Source of the DNA: CAYXLI01 sp964464925
GTDB lineage: Bacteria > Acidobacteriota > Terriglobia > Bryobacterales > Bryobacteraceae
Reading direction: 5' to 3'
Length of the DNA stretch: 64,000 nucleotides
Assembly: GCA_964464925.1 (NCBI GenBank)
Contig: CAYXLI010000023.1
Coordinates: 34,802 to 98,801 of the forward strand
This document shows positions 26,593 to 36,600 of this stretch, one piece after another (position 1 is the first letter of the stretch; each line of letters opens with the position of its first letter). The translations under genes and the position numbers were made by a program. Below the pieces are notes generated by a model. That model did not search any database and was not told the origin of the DNA. It worked only from the letters and a program-made list of their open reading frames with translations.

Positions 26593-27909
26593 TCAAACAG
26601 AACGCTCTCCCTTCTGCCGTAAATGCGCGGGTGGCTGCAGGAAGGTAAGGATCAGGCTGAAGGAAAACAGCGTCACTGCGATCATTTCAATCATCGCCGA
26701 AACCGGCAGCAAAGGCCACAGCACGGGCGCGTACCCTTCGTAAGCGCCGACTTCGGAGAGAACGCGAAGAAAACATCCACAGCTCAACAGTGCGAGCGAG
26801 GCGAACATTAAACGTGGATTGAATAGCACATGCATGCCGCAGAAAGCAGGCAACACCCGCTGTCCGATGGAAAAGACCATAGTCGCCATGAACCCAACCG
26901 TCAAGGCGTGGCGAGACGAACCCCATAGTCCACCGGCAGCGTCCCACTTCGCCGCACCGATCGCAAGTGCCGCAGACACTAGCAACCACACATAAGCGGA
27001 ACGGACGAAGAGAGGGAACGTCCAGTGAACACCCACTATCTTCGGGGGCCGTTCGGACTTACCGAATACATGCAAGGCGGCGATCGAGAGAATCGCCGCG
27101 GCGGCGGCCAGAGTTGTCCCGAGAAGAAATGATCCAGACAACATGCAAATCACAGCGGCCACATCGACACTGACCGCTGTCAACAGCAGTGGCTCGTTTG
27201 GAGGGGGTAGACCTAGAAAGACCGGGAGCCAGCGCGCGCTAAAACCCCAGATCGCGAGAACCGGAAATCCCCACGTGAACAACGGCAGAAGGCGTTGATC
27301 GAGGGCGTGTGGAATGGCAGGACTTGTATCAGCGACGGCACACTGTATGGCTACGCCCAAATTCGCGGTCAGGCTGAAGAGAAACCCGAGGGTCGAGGCC
27401 ATCACAACCAGCATCCAGACCGGCCGCCGGGTGACTGGAGCAGAATTTTCCTGCGGCGACCGATGGCGTGCGACGGTGAAGAAAAATACACAAAACGCCG
27501 CTAATTCGAGCGTTGCGGAAAGCGGAAGCATCAAACGCCAGTGCCAACCGTAGAGGTTCGTGAGCCAGCGCATGAGCACGCCGACGCTCCACAAAGCCCA
27601 AGTGATCCAGGCGCGGCGCACCGCAAACCGGCCGATGCCACCCATCTTGGAGAGCGAGTAGAATCCGATTCCTAAAATAAAGGAGCCGATCCAACCAAAG
27701 ATTTGCGCGTGCCCGTGAGCCTGAATCCATTCCGGCGCCACCGGTACGGCAGAGTGCTGGCCGGTGATCGCAATCAGATTCCAGACACCCAGAAACGTGC
27801 CTGGCAAGAGCAGGAACGCGAGGCCCGTAACAATCCACGCAGTCAAGGCCCGCTGCAATCCCAATTCGTAAGTCCTGGCATCACCGGAGATCGGAAGAGC
27901 GGTGGACAT
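26593..27909 (-). CDS. NnrS-like polytopic membrane protein
   Basis: 438 residues from the ATG at 27909; an upstream GTG would add 17 residues overlapping the ankyrin gene. About twelve hydrophobic segments are visible. The motif AHGHAQIFGW (H65, H67) after the first helices matches the histidine pair of NnrS-type haem/copper membrane proteins, which are linked to nitric-oxide or haem stress in some bacteria. Later segments (RHALTVGFMATMVFSIGQRVLPAF) also fit this family. The gene lies between the ankyrin and TPR genes in the operon. Whether it binds haem is inference. Confidence 0.75.
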   Translation of the reverse strand: MSTALPISGDARTYELGLQRALTAWIVTGLAFLLLPGTFLGVWNLIAITGQHSAVPVAPEWIQAHGHAQIFGWIGSFILGIGFYSLSKMGGIGRFAVRRAWITWALWSVGVLMRWLTNLYGWHWRLMLPLSATLELAAFCVFFFTVARHRSPQENSAPVTRRPVWMLVVMASTLGFLFSLTANLGVAIQCAVADTSPAIPHALDQRLLPLFTWGFPVLAIWGFSARWLPVFLGLPPPNEPLLLTAVSVDVAAVICMLSGSFLLGTTLAAAAAILSIAALHVFGKSERPPKIVGVHWTFPLFVRSAYVWLLVSAALAIGAAKWDAAGGLWGSSRHALTVGFMATMVFSIGQRVLPAFCGMHVLFNPRLMFASLALLSCGCFLRVLSEVGAYEGYAPVLWPLLPVSAMIEMIAVTLFSFSLILTFLQPPAHLRQKGERSV

Positions 27910-27925
27910 CGCGGACGCAAGATGA

Positions 27926-29257
27926 CTAGCGCTTGGGGGATTGCTTAGGCGTTTTACCACTCGCGACGATGATCTTGTTCAGGAGGTCGACGGCCTGATC
28001 AATCGGCAAAAAATTCGCGATGGTAATTGGAGTCCGGCCGCGACCATCCAGCGCGTCCGGGTCGGCGCCCTTGTCGGCCAGGAACTGAATCACTTTGCAG
28101 ATCTCGGGTTGCGTAGAAGACTGCATCGAGCCGGTTACGGCGGCGTGCATCACCGTAATCTTGTGGTCTGTAACAGCGTCGATCTCCGGAGCTAATTCGT
28201 AGGCGTACTTCACCGACTCGATGTGGCCGCTGCTGGCAGCCGCCATCAGGAGCGTTGTTCCGTCCTGCGCCTTCAGCTTGGGGTCGGCACCGGCAGCGAC
28301 CAAAGCCCGCATGACTGCTTCCCGATTCGCCCTAGCCGCCAGCAGAAGAGGCGTTTGCTCTCCGGAGGGCCGAAAGAATCCTCTGCCTTGCGGGGGGGCT
28401 GCCGGTACCTTCGCGGTTCGGGCGTTCACATCGGGGTGCTTCGCCAGAATGTGTTCCACGAGCTTGAGGTCCCCTGCCTGAGAGGCGACGTGAAGAGGCG
28501 TGAATCCGCTGCTATCGGCCACATTCACATTCGCACCCTTGTCGAGCAGGACTGCGGCCCCTTCGCCCTTTCCGGCAAGGACGGCAACCTGGAGAACGGT
28601 GGTTCCATCCGGTAAGGCGTAGTTGGGATCCAGGCCCGCTGCAAGCAAGCTGGCAACGGAGTGCTGATCGCCGCTTTGCGCCGCAAATACTAACGGAGTG
28701 AAGCCGCCTTTGCTGGTCAACTTCGGGTCGGCTCCGCTCTTTAGCAGCAGGTCGACGATGTCCGAATGTCCCTCAGCGGCGGCCCACATGAGCGCGTTCT
28801 GGCCTTTCCGCGAATCCACGGAGTTCGGCTTGGCTCCCTTCGCCAGCAGGAGTTTGACGCCCTCCGCGGCCCCTGACCGGGCGGCTAGCATCAGCGCCGT
28901 CTCTCCATTCCATCGTGCGGCGTTCGGATCCGCACCCGCGGCAAGCAGTTTTTCAATCAAAACTGTATTGCCCGTCGCGCAGGCCAGCGTGAGCGGTGTT
29001 TCGCCGTACTCGTCCGCCGTATTTACTTTGGCGCCCGCATCAATCAAGCGTACTGCGGTTTCCACTTGATTCAGATAAACCGCCCAGGCGAGTGGCGTGG
29101 CCCCGTCCGGTTGCGCCGCATTCAGATCGACGCCGGAGCGAATCAGCGATTCAACCTGCTTGCGGTTTTCGTCCTTAACGGCATCGACGAGCGTGACAGG
29201 CTCTGACGCCATCATTGCGAGCGCAAATCCGGGTACGGCGAGGAAGCGGAAGCGCAT
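27926..29257 (-). CDS. Exported ankyrin-repeat protein
   Basis: 443 residues. A signal peptide (FRFLAVPGFALAMMASEP) is followed by about eleven ankyrin repeats filling almost the whole chain, recognised by the TPL-type turn (GATPLAWAVYLNQ, GETPLTLACATGN, GETALMLAARSGA, GFTPLHVASQAGD and others). A proline/glycine-rich insert (KVPAAPPQGRGFF) interrupts repeats seven and eight. It acts as a periplasmic protein-binding scaffold. It starts 4 nt after the DUF1552 stop and is therefore the third gene of the operon. Ankyrin genes beside DUF1592/DUF1552 pairs are, from memory, common in Solibacter-like genomes. Confidence 0.92.
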   Translation of the reverse strand: MRFRFLAVPGFALAMMASEPVTLVDAVKDENRKQVESLIRSGVDLNAAQPDGATPLAWAVYLNQVETAVRLIDAGAKVNTADEYGETPLTLACATGNTVLIEKLLAAGADPNAARWNGETALMLAARSGAAEGVKLLLAKGAKPNSVDSRKGQNALMWAAAEGHSDIVDLLLKSGADPKLTSKGGFTPLVFAAQSGDQHSVASLLAAGLDPNYALPDGTTVLQVAVLAGKGEGAAVLLDKGANVNVADSSGFTPLHVASQAGDLKLVEHILAKHPDVNARTAKVPAAPPQGRGFFRPSGEQTPLLLAARANREAVMRALVAAGADPKLKAQDGTTLLMAAASSGHIESVKYAYELAPEIDAVTDHKITVMHAAVTGSMQSSTQPEICKVIQFLADKGADPDALDGRGRTPITIANFLPIDQAVDLLNKIIVASGKTPKQSPKR

Positions 29258-29261
29258 GTCC

Positions 29262-30614
29262 CTACACTCCGGAGAGCTGATCGAGTTTGCCAGTCGAATC
29301 GCCTAGCGTCTCCGCGGGAACGCCTGCCTTGTCCAGCATGGAAAGCAGCAGGTTGTTCATCGGAGTCTCCGGCTTATACCGGAGATGCTGGCCGCCTTTG
29401 ATCTTGCAGCTCGAACCGCCGGCGAGCACCAGAGGAAGGTCATGATGAGTGTGCGCGTTGCCGTCACTTATGCTGCTGCCATAAAGGACCATGGAATGAT
29501 CCAGCAGGGTGCCGTCACCGTCGGGAGTGCTATTCAGCTTGCCGAGAAGATAGGCAAAGGAGCGGACGTGCAACTCATCGATCTTCATCGTTTTGGCGAT
29601 CTTCTCTGGATCGTTCTGGTGGTGCGTGACCGAGTGATGCCCGTCCGAGACGCCGATCGAACGGTAGCTGCGATTGCTGCCTTCACGGGCCATCATAAAG
29701 CTGATCACGCGTGTCATATCCGTTTGGAACGCGATCACCATTAGATCGCTCATGAGCTTGCAGTGCTCTTCAAATTCGTCGGGAATGGAAGTAGGACGCT
29801 CCATCAGCGGAATTTTCACTGTGGCGCTCTGCTGCTCGGCTTTCTGAATGCGGCGCTCGATATCGCGGATGCCATCCAGATATTCAGAAAGCTTGCTCTT
29901 GTCGCGTGAGCCGAGTCCGGGAGCGAGGCGTGACACGTCTCCCCGGACGAAATCGAGAATGCTCCGGTCCTCTTGCAGGCGCTTCGCACGTTCCGCCGGA
30001 TCGGTTGTTTCTCCATCTCCGAACAAACGCTCGAACACGGCCCTGGGATTCACTTCCATAGGATTCGGCGTGGTAGGCGTGCGCCAGGAGATGGTATTGG
30101 TATACGCGCAGCTATAGCCGCTATCACAACCGCCGGCGAGATTGGGTTCTTCAAGACCGATCTCGAGGGACGCGAACTGAGTCTTCTTCCCTAGCTCCTT
30201 CGCAGCAATCTGGTCGGCGGACACACCGGCCCGAATATCGAAGCCTTCGGTTTTCTTCGGGTGCACACCGGTTAACCAGCTTGCACCGGCCCTGGCATGG
30301 TCACCGGCTCCATCTTTCAGCGCTCGACCGCCGTTCTGCATAAGGTTGCTGAGGACCAGCATCTTGTCGCGGAACGGCTCCAAGGGCTTCATCGTGGAAG
30401 CCATTTCGTAACCCGCGCCGACCTGTGAGGGAAGCCATCCCTTTTGGATGATGCCGTTAGGAACGTAAACGAACGCAAGGCGAATCGCGCGTTCATTTGC
30501 CGCCCCGGAGCCCGACATGGCCGGGATCATCGAATCCAGTAAAGGCAAGGCCAAGGTGCTACCGAGGCCCCTAAGGAATGTGCGGCGCGCCAAGGCTTTC
30601 TTCGTGAGGATCAT
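29262..30614 (-). CDS. DUF1552 protein, Tat-exported
   Basis: 450 residues. A Tat signal (ARRTFLRGLGSTLALPLLD) is followed by the DUF1552 body: FVYVPNGIIQKGWLP, SNLMQNGGRALKDGAGDHARAG... with the family's DGHHSVTHHQND histidine cluster and the LLDHSMVLYGSSISDGNAHTHHDLP region. The domain is alkaline-phosphatase-like in overall pattern, but its reaction is unknown. It overlaps the stop of the upstream DUF1592 cytochrome gene by 4 nt (ATGA), the usual pairing. GGAGAA precedes the start. Confidence 0.93.
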   Translation of the reverse strand: MILTKKALARRTFLRGLGSTLALPLLDSMIPAMSGSGAANERAIRLAFVYVPNGIIQKGWLPSQVGAGYEMASTMKPLEPFRDKMLVLSNLMQNGGRALKDGAGDHARAGASWLTGVHPKKTEGFDIRAGVSADQIAAKELGKKTQFASLEIGLEEPNLAGGCDSGYSCAYTNTISWRTPTTPNPMEVNPRAVFERLFGDGETTDPAERAKRLQEDRSILDFVRGDVSRLAPGLGSRDKSKLSEYLDGIRDIERRIQKAEQQSATVKIPLMERPTSIPDEFEEHCKLMSDLMVIAFQTDMTRVISFMMAREGSNRSYRSIGVSDGHHSVTHHQNDPEKIAKTMKIDELHVRSFAYLLGKLNSTPDGDGTLLDHSMVLYGSSISDGNAHTHHDLPLVLAGGSSCKIKGGQHLRYKPETPMNNLLLSMLDKAGVPAETLGDSTGKLDQLSGV

Positions 30615-32998
30615 AGGTCGCGAGTTCTCCTGGTTTGAAACTGCGGGCTCTGCACGAGCGCATGAATGATAGCGGGAATGGTTGTATTCTGCTTTGCGGC
30701 GTCCCTAATCACTGCACGCATCGCAGGTCGATCGTAATATTCAAGGCCGCGGCCCAAAGCGTACGTCATGAGTTTCTCAGTGAACGTTTCAATGAACTCG
30801 TCGCGATGCGCCGTAAGGAGAAGCTTCTTGAGCCCGGAGGGACCTTCGAAGACTGTCCCGTCCGGCATTTTACCGCTGGCATCGATCGCATTTCCCGAAT
30901 CCTTCGCGCGCCAAGCACCTATTCCATCATAATTTTCGAGAGAAAATCCGATCGGGTCCATACGAGAATGGCACGATGCGCAGGTGGGATTGGCGCGGTG
31001 CTGTTCCATCTGCTGGCGCATCGTCAACTGCTGTCCATCCTTATTATGTTCCGGCAGAGCGGGAATGTCCGGCGGCGGAGGCGGCGGGGGAGCGCCCAGA
31101 AGATTCTCCAGCACCCACTTACCGCGCTGCACCACAGATGTGCGGTTCGGGTAAGAGGTGACCGTCAAAATGCTGCCTTGTCCCAGCAGCCCGCCCCGAT
31201 TTCCGTCCTTCAGAGTGACGCGGCGGAATTGAGAACCATAGACATTCGGTATGCCGTAGTGCTCGGCGAGACGTTGGTTCAGGTAAGTGAAATCCGCGCT
31301 GAGCAGGTCGGTCAGAGGCCGGTTCTCCCGCAGAATTGCATTGAAGAACAACTCGGTTTCGCGTTCGAACGATTGCCGGAGACTCGCGTCAAATTTCGGG
31401 AATGCGTCCTGGTCCGGCCGTATCTGCGACAGATTCCGGAGGAACAGCCACTGCCCGGCGAAGTTGCTGACCAAGGCTTGCGATCGGCGGTCATCCAGCA
31501 TGCGAGTGACCTGTGCAGACAGGATCGCCGCTTCCCTCAGCTTTTTCTGTTCGGCAAGGGCCAGCAATTCTTCGTCCGGGATGCTACTCCACAGGAAGAA
31601 AGAGAGCCGGGATGCAAGCTCGACGTCGCTGACCGGATGGACGGTGCCCGGAGCACTTCCATTCGGATCCTGCTCAATGCGGAAGAGGAAGTTCGGAGAA
31701 ACAAGGATGGCTCGAAGCGCCATTTCGATACCGGAGTCGAAGTTGCCGCCGCTGCTTCGGCCAGCTCTGTACAACCGGAGCAGGGGGGTCACGTCGGCGG
31801 GTGTCACGGGCCGGCGGTAGGCTCGCCGAGCCAGCGTGGAGAGGATCTTACTGGCACAACGATCCTCATCTTTCGTGGTAGCGGGCTTGCAGACGAAGAT
31901 CTTCTTCCGGCTGGGCGATTCGCCTACTCCGGCTACATTATAAGGACCGGCGATTGCGACGCTGATGACCCGCGGCGCACCGACATCGAACAATTTCACG
32001 CGTGCGCCGTCAAGGCGCAGGTCCAATTTCGATGCGGTTCCGGCCGGTCGTTGATTCCCTAGGGCCTGGGCAAAGCTGCCCATTTGCGTGAATACGGGGA
32101 CGATCTCAGGCAAGGTATTGTCTGCCAGAAACGTAACTCCCACTTTCCTGGTGCCGGCCTTCACGGGGATGCGCTCTTCCAGAAACTTAAACTGGCCCTG
32201 GCCTGCCGGCAGCTTGATCTTGAACACATATTCGGCATCAACCGGGAACTGGTATTGGATCGACATGCCTCCGGCCGAATCGAACGGGAGATCATCGCTG
32301 GTGCGCTCCGGTTTCACCGGGCGGCCGCCGGTGCGAGGCATTTCAAACTCATCTACTTCCGGCCTACGGGTGGGGTCACCGACGGCGAAGCGGCTGACGG
32401 TGCGAGCCACGGCGATGTACCGCTCCACCAGAACCGGGGAGATGGAGAGCACGTCGCCGATATTGTCAAAGCCGTAGCCTGTGTCGTCGGCCGGGAGTTT
32501 GGCTCCTGGCTTCACATCGAGAGCGAGCAGGTCGCGAATGGCGTTGCTGTACTCGGCCCGGTTCAGGCGGTGAATGATGGGCTGGCCGGGATTAGGGTGA
32601 GCAGCCGCGGATTTGTCCAGCTCTTCCGTTACCCAATTGGTAAACGCAGCTGAGAGCTCCGGCTTCGGATGCGGCAACCCGGCAGGCGGCATCTGGCCAG
32701 ATCGCACTTTTCTCAGAACTTTCTCCCAGGTAGCAGGGTCTTTACTGAAATCGGCGGGATCGAGCGACTGGACGGAGACGCCGGCCGTCTTCACCTTCTC
32801 GTTGTGGCACCCAAGGCAATATTGCTTGAGGACTCCCTGCTGCGCAGGGGCGGGGTTTTGCGCTAACGCGGACGTAAGTCCGAGAAGAATCAGAACGGGA
32901 AATCGAGAGCTATTCAAAAGTCCGAAGAGTGACACTTCAGGTCCAATGTTCCTCTTACAGGGAGACATGCGGCTAAACAAGAGGCGATTATCCTCCAT
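30611..32998 (-). CDS. Secreted DUF1587/DUF1595/DUF1592/DUF1588/DUF1585 cytochrome c protein
   Basis: 795 residues from the first ATG; in-frame starts at 32968 (ATG) and 32935 (GTG) also precede the signal peptide, and the correct one is uncertain. A planctomycete-type cytochrome haem site (QYCLGCHNEKV) comes first. It is followed by DUF1587 (LNRAEYSNAIRDLLALD), DUF1595 (LARRAYRRPVTPADVTPLL), DUF1592 (LASRLSFFLWSSIPDEELL), DUF1588 (NRTSVVQRGKWVLENLLG) with a second CxxCH (CASCH), and DUF1585 (ETFTEKLMTYALGRGLEYYD). It is a periplasmic dihaem protein of unknown substrate, encoded as first gene of the five-gene operon. Confidence 0.93.
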   Translation of the reverse strand: MEDNRLLFSRMSPCKRNIGPEVSLFGLLNSSRFPVLILLGLTSALAQNPAPAQQGVLKQYCLGCHNEKVKTAGVSVQSLDPADFSKDPATWEKVLRKVRSGQMPPAGLPHPKPELSAAFTNWVTEELDKSAAAHPNPGQPIIHRLNRAEYSNAIRDLLALDVKPGAKLPADDTGYGFDNIGDVLSISPVLVERYIAVARTVSRFAVGDPTRRPEVDEFEMPRTGGRPVKPERTSDDLPFDSAGGMSIQYQFPVDAEYVFKIKLPAGQGQFKFLEERIPVKAGTRKVGVTFLADNTLPEIVPVFTQMGSFAQALGNQRPAGTASKLDLRLDGARVKLFDVGAPRVISVAIAGPYNVAGVGESPSRKKIFVCKPATTKDEDRCASKILSTLARRAYRRPVTPADVTPLLRLYRAGRSSGGNFDSGIEMALRAILVSPNFLFRIEQDPNGSAPGTVHPVSDVELASRLSFFLWSSIPDEELLALAEQKKLREAAILSAQVTRMLDDRRSQALVSNFAGQWLFLRNLSQIRPDQDAFPKFDASLRQSFERETELFFNAILRENRPLTDLLSADFTYLNQRLAEHYGIPNVYGSQFRRVTLKDGNRGGLLGQGSILTVTSYPNRTSVVQRGKWVLENLLGAPPPPPPPDIPALPEHNKDGQQLTMRQQMEQHRANPTCASCHSRMDPIGFSLENYDGIGAWRAKDSGNAIDASGKMPDGTVFEGPSGLKKLLLTAHRDEFIETFTEKLMTYALGRGLEYYDRPAMRAVIRDAAKQNTTIPAIIHALVQSPQFQTRRTRDL

Positions 32999-33063
32999 CT
33001 CATGTTACGGGAACGGACAACTGTTTTGCACCCGGATCTGATATTCTGCAACCGGGAGAGCCT

Positions 33064-33546
33064 ATGCCGCCGCTTGCATGCTTCCTCTTGTTTTTCGCCG
33101 CCGCCGGTGTGGACCTGTCCGGTACCTGGAAAATGGACGCTTCCCGAAGCGAATCCGCTCATCAGGCTGTACCCATCGGGAAGGTGGTGCTGGTTGTGCG
33201 GCAGACACCCACCCAGATCACGATGGAAACTCGCCGGACGGAACCAGGCAAGACGGAGGTGCAGAGCGACTCCTTACCCTTCCTGCTGAATGGTGCGGAA
33301 ACTACGACGAAAGTCCTGGATGTGCCAGTTAAGACAAAGGCCCATTGGGACGGTGAGAAATTGATCACGGAAACGGAACGTACCATCAACGGCGCTTCCG
33401 TAACCACTCGTAATGTGCATACCCTGAATGCGATCGGCACCGAACTGACGGTTCAGAAGACGCTTACCGTGCAGCATGGTTACCAATTCGAAGGCGCGAA
33501 GAGCTACGGGACGGGCACAGACATTTTCGTAAGATCGGCGAAGTGA
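33064..33546 (+). CDS. Small exported lipocalin-like protein
   Basis: 160 residues. A hydrophobic signal (ACFLLFFAAAGV) is followed by LSGTWKMDASRSES, the start typical of a small beta-barrel family common in Acidobacteriota. The rest is strand-rich (KVVLVVRQTPTQITMET, LTVQKTLTVQH). GGGAGAG precedes the ATG. It is divergent from the DUF1592 gene, with 65 nt between starts. Ligand and role are unknown. Confidence 0.75.
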   Translation: MPPLACFLLFFAAAGVDLSGTWKMDASRSESAHQAVPIGKVVLVVRQTPTQITMETRRTEPGKTEVQSDSLPFLLNGAETTTKVLDVPVKTKAHWDGEKLITETERTINGASVTTRNVHTLNAIGTELTVQKTLTVQHGYQFEGAKSYGTGTDIFVRSAK

Positions 33547-33604
33547 CTGTAGCTGGTCTGGCTGGCCGCAAGATCCTTCCAGACTTGAAGTCCGGATCGT
33601 AACA

Positions 33605-36600
33605 TCAAAAACTGAGCCGCAAGCCGAGTCGGAACTGGCGTTCGTCGAAGTTCTCTCGCGCGAGGTTCTGGGTCGTCGTAATCACCGTGTAGCCGCCGAG
33701 GTCTCGAATCGTTCCGTCCGGATTCAACGAGAGATTTGATGCATTCGCGCCCGGATTCGCGAAATGGGGCGTATTGCTGAAATTGAAGGACTCCATTCGG
33801 AACTGCAGCCTCCAGCGCTCCTTTGCTGCGAATTCCCGGAACACGCCGAAGTCCCAGTTAATCAGTCCGGGGCCTCGCAGCAGGTTGAACGATGAGTTGC
33901 CAAATCGCGCGTCGGTCACTGGCTTGAAGGCAAACGGATCAAAGTAAGACTGCCCAGGACCCGTTCCTCCGAGTATTTCGACTGAGGGCTTCACTTGGTC
34001 GGCAATCTGGCTACTTCCAGGGAGCGCCAACGAAGTTGCGGATGCAGAGACAGTGAACGGAGTGCCCGTATACATACTGACAAGATTGTTGACTTGCCAT
34101 CCGCCCGCTATATATCCGAGCACACCCCGGCCGCTTAACCAGCGCCGGCCTTTGCCGAAGGGGAGTTCCCAAACAGTCGAGAGTTGAATGTTATGGGTGC
34201 GGTCGTAGCTGCGCGGGACGCGATTCAATCCAAAATATGAAAGGGCCTTGACGGAAGGCGAGCTGTCGGTATTATCGACGGGTCCTATCGCCTTTGACCA
34301 GGTGTAATGAGCCGAGAACTGAAAGCCACCTGAGAATCGCCGGTCCAGCCGCGCCTGTAATGCATTATATTGGCCCGTGCCCAGTGGGGAAATGAATGTC
34401 GTTGCAGCCGTACGGCCGAATTTCTGGAACAGGGGCTTACCGGCCTGGTCGGCTCCAATTACCTGGCCGGCATTGATGTCCAGATAACCCAACTGCCGCG
34501 TCTGCCGGGTGGCCACGTAGCCTAGTTCCACCACCAAATTGTCACGGATTTGCTTCTGGAATGTAGCGTTCCACGATTGCAGATAGCCGCGGCGGAAATC
34601 CTGAGGATAGCCCCCATAGGCGTACGTGCCAGGAATGTCGATGATTCCGCTGCCGGAACTCGGTACCGTAATCGCCGGAATGCCGTTCTCGAGCTTGCCG
34701 GCAGGCTGAAACGAATTGGGGGCATCCACCACCAGTGGCGTGAGCACGGGATATTCGGCGCGCAACAGTTCGGTTCCTATGAAGGGATCGTTCGTGATGC
34801 CATAGCCGGCGCGGAAAACGAGAGAGTTCGTAATGCGGTAGGCGAAGCCAGCACGAGGCGCAAACCTCCGCTTGCTGATCTTGATTCCACAGTCTGTGGG
34901 CACGGACCCTACACCGCAAAGCAACACTTTGTTTGTTTCCGGATCGTAACGCTCAATCCCACGATCTTCCCGGGTCGGTACCGGGAAGTATTCCCAACGC
35001 AGGCCATAATCGACTGTCAGCTTTGGAGTGACGCTCCACCGGTCACGAAGATATCCGCTGTATAGCCAGGCGCGAAGATGATATTCGTCGGGCGCTTGAT
35101 AGGTTCTTCCGAATTGCGTGGTCAGGCCGAGCAGGAAACTCGCATAGCTGTTGAATTGGTTGCCGCTGGGACCGCCTCGAATCTGGGTGGGACCGCTGCC
35201 GAAGTTGAAGCCGCCTTGCGCGCCAAAGAAGGTGCCGCCGACGAATTCAGCCTGGTTCTGGTTCAAATGCTGCCGGTACAAATCGAACCCAAATCGGATA
35301 TTGTGGTGCCCCTTCGTCCAATTGAAGTTGGTAACGTATTGATACTGAGGATCCCGCCGGTAGTAAGGCATGTAATTGTCGTTCGTCCCGATATTGGTGT
35401 ACGTATCGACGGCGAAGGTAGGCCAACCGCCCTCGAACCTGCGTGGCCCATTCGTCCCCGGAATTTTCAGTAAATCGAGTCCGAGCTTTTCGTCGAGCCG
35501 TCCCTGTTCAGAACTTGTGTCCATTCGCGTGTAGCCGAAGTACGCATCAATGACGAAGGTCGGACTGACGACGTAATTTCCAGCCACGGTTGTACTGTAT
35601 GTCCCGCCGTTCGAAGTCCCAGCGTTGCCTCCGTTGATGGGAGGGCCACCGAGTGCTCCGAAGAGTTCCTGATTGTAGCTGTTGTAGCGCAACATGCTAA
35701 ACCGCACAAACGTGTTGAACTTGTCGTTGACCCGATAATCGAGCTTCGTATCCATCGTGTGGCGATCAAACTTGAAGGGCGCGGCGAGGAAGTAGTTATT
35801 CGTCAGACCCGGAAGATTGGGAAGCGGAGTGAGGTCAGCCAGCTTTCTGCTGATCGGACTCATGCGGGATACCGGCACCCGATTGTCGGGGAACGGAGTG
35901 CGATTGTTGCCCAGAGCGTCGCCGGTCTCGGGATCGTAAATCAGCCTGGTTGAGGCCGACATGTCACCGGCTTTGATAGCTGCGGTAGGCACGGTGCCGA
36001 AGCGCGAAGCAGCTTCGCGGTCTGTTGTTCCTTCATATGCGACGAAATAGAACACCTTGTCTTTCCGGATGGGACCTCCTACGGCCCCGCCGAACTGGTT
36101 GTAAACCAATTTAGGCTTACCCTGGCCGGCCGGGAGGAAGAACGGCTTCGCCTTCATTGCCTGGAGCGAGTTGTATTCGAATCCGGCTCCGTGCAAGTCG
36201 TTTGTTCCACTCTTCGTCTGCACATTAATGGCCGCGCCGCCGGCCAGTCCCTGCTCGGCGTCGAAGCTGTTGCTCACGACGTTCACCGCCTCGATCGATT
36301 CGAGAGATGGCACGTAGGCGACGATATGGGGGAGTTGGATAACCGTCGAACTGGCTCCATCGATTCGCGTATTGTTCGAGCTCCTGCTCGATCCATTTAC
36401 GTTGAATGCCAGCGAACGCGAAGGATTGGTGGGCACCGAATGGGCGTTCGCCGGCGGTGCAAAGCCTGGCAGCGTGCGGAACAATTGCTGATAATTCCTC
36501 CCGAGCGGCACGGGAAGATTGACCATCTCCTTGCTGCTGATTTCGGAGTGCACCTCTGACCGGTCGGTTTGCAGTACAACCGCGTCTGCGGACACACTCA

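Noticed and set aside
30635..32062. A 475-codon plus-strand open frame opposite the DUF1592 cytochrome
   Set aside because: It is antisense to conserved DUF1595/1592/1588/1585 segments and shows no family sequence of its own.
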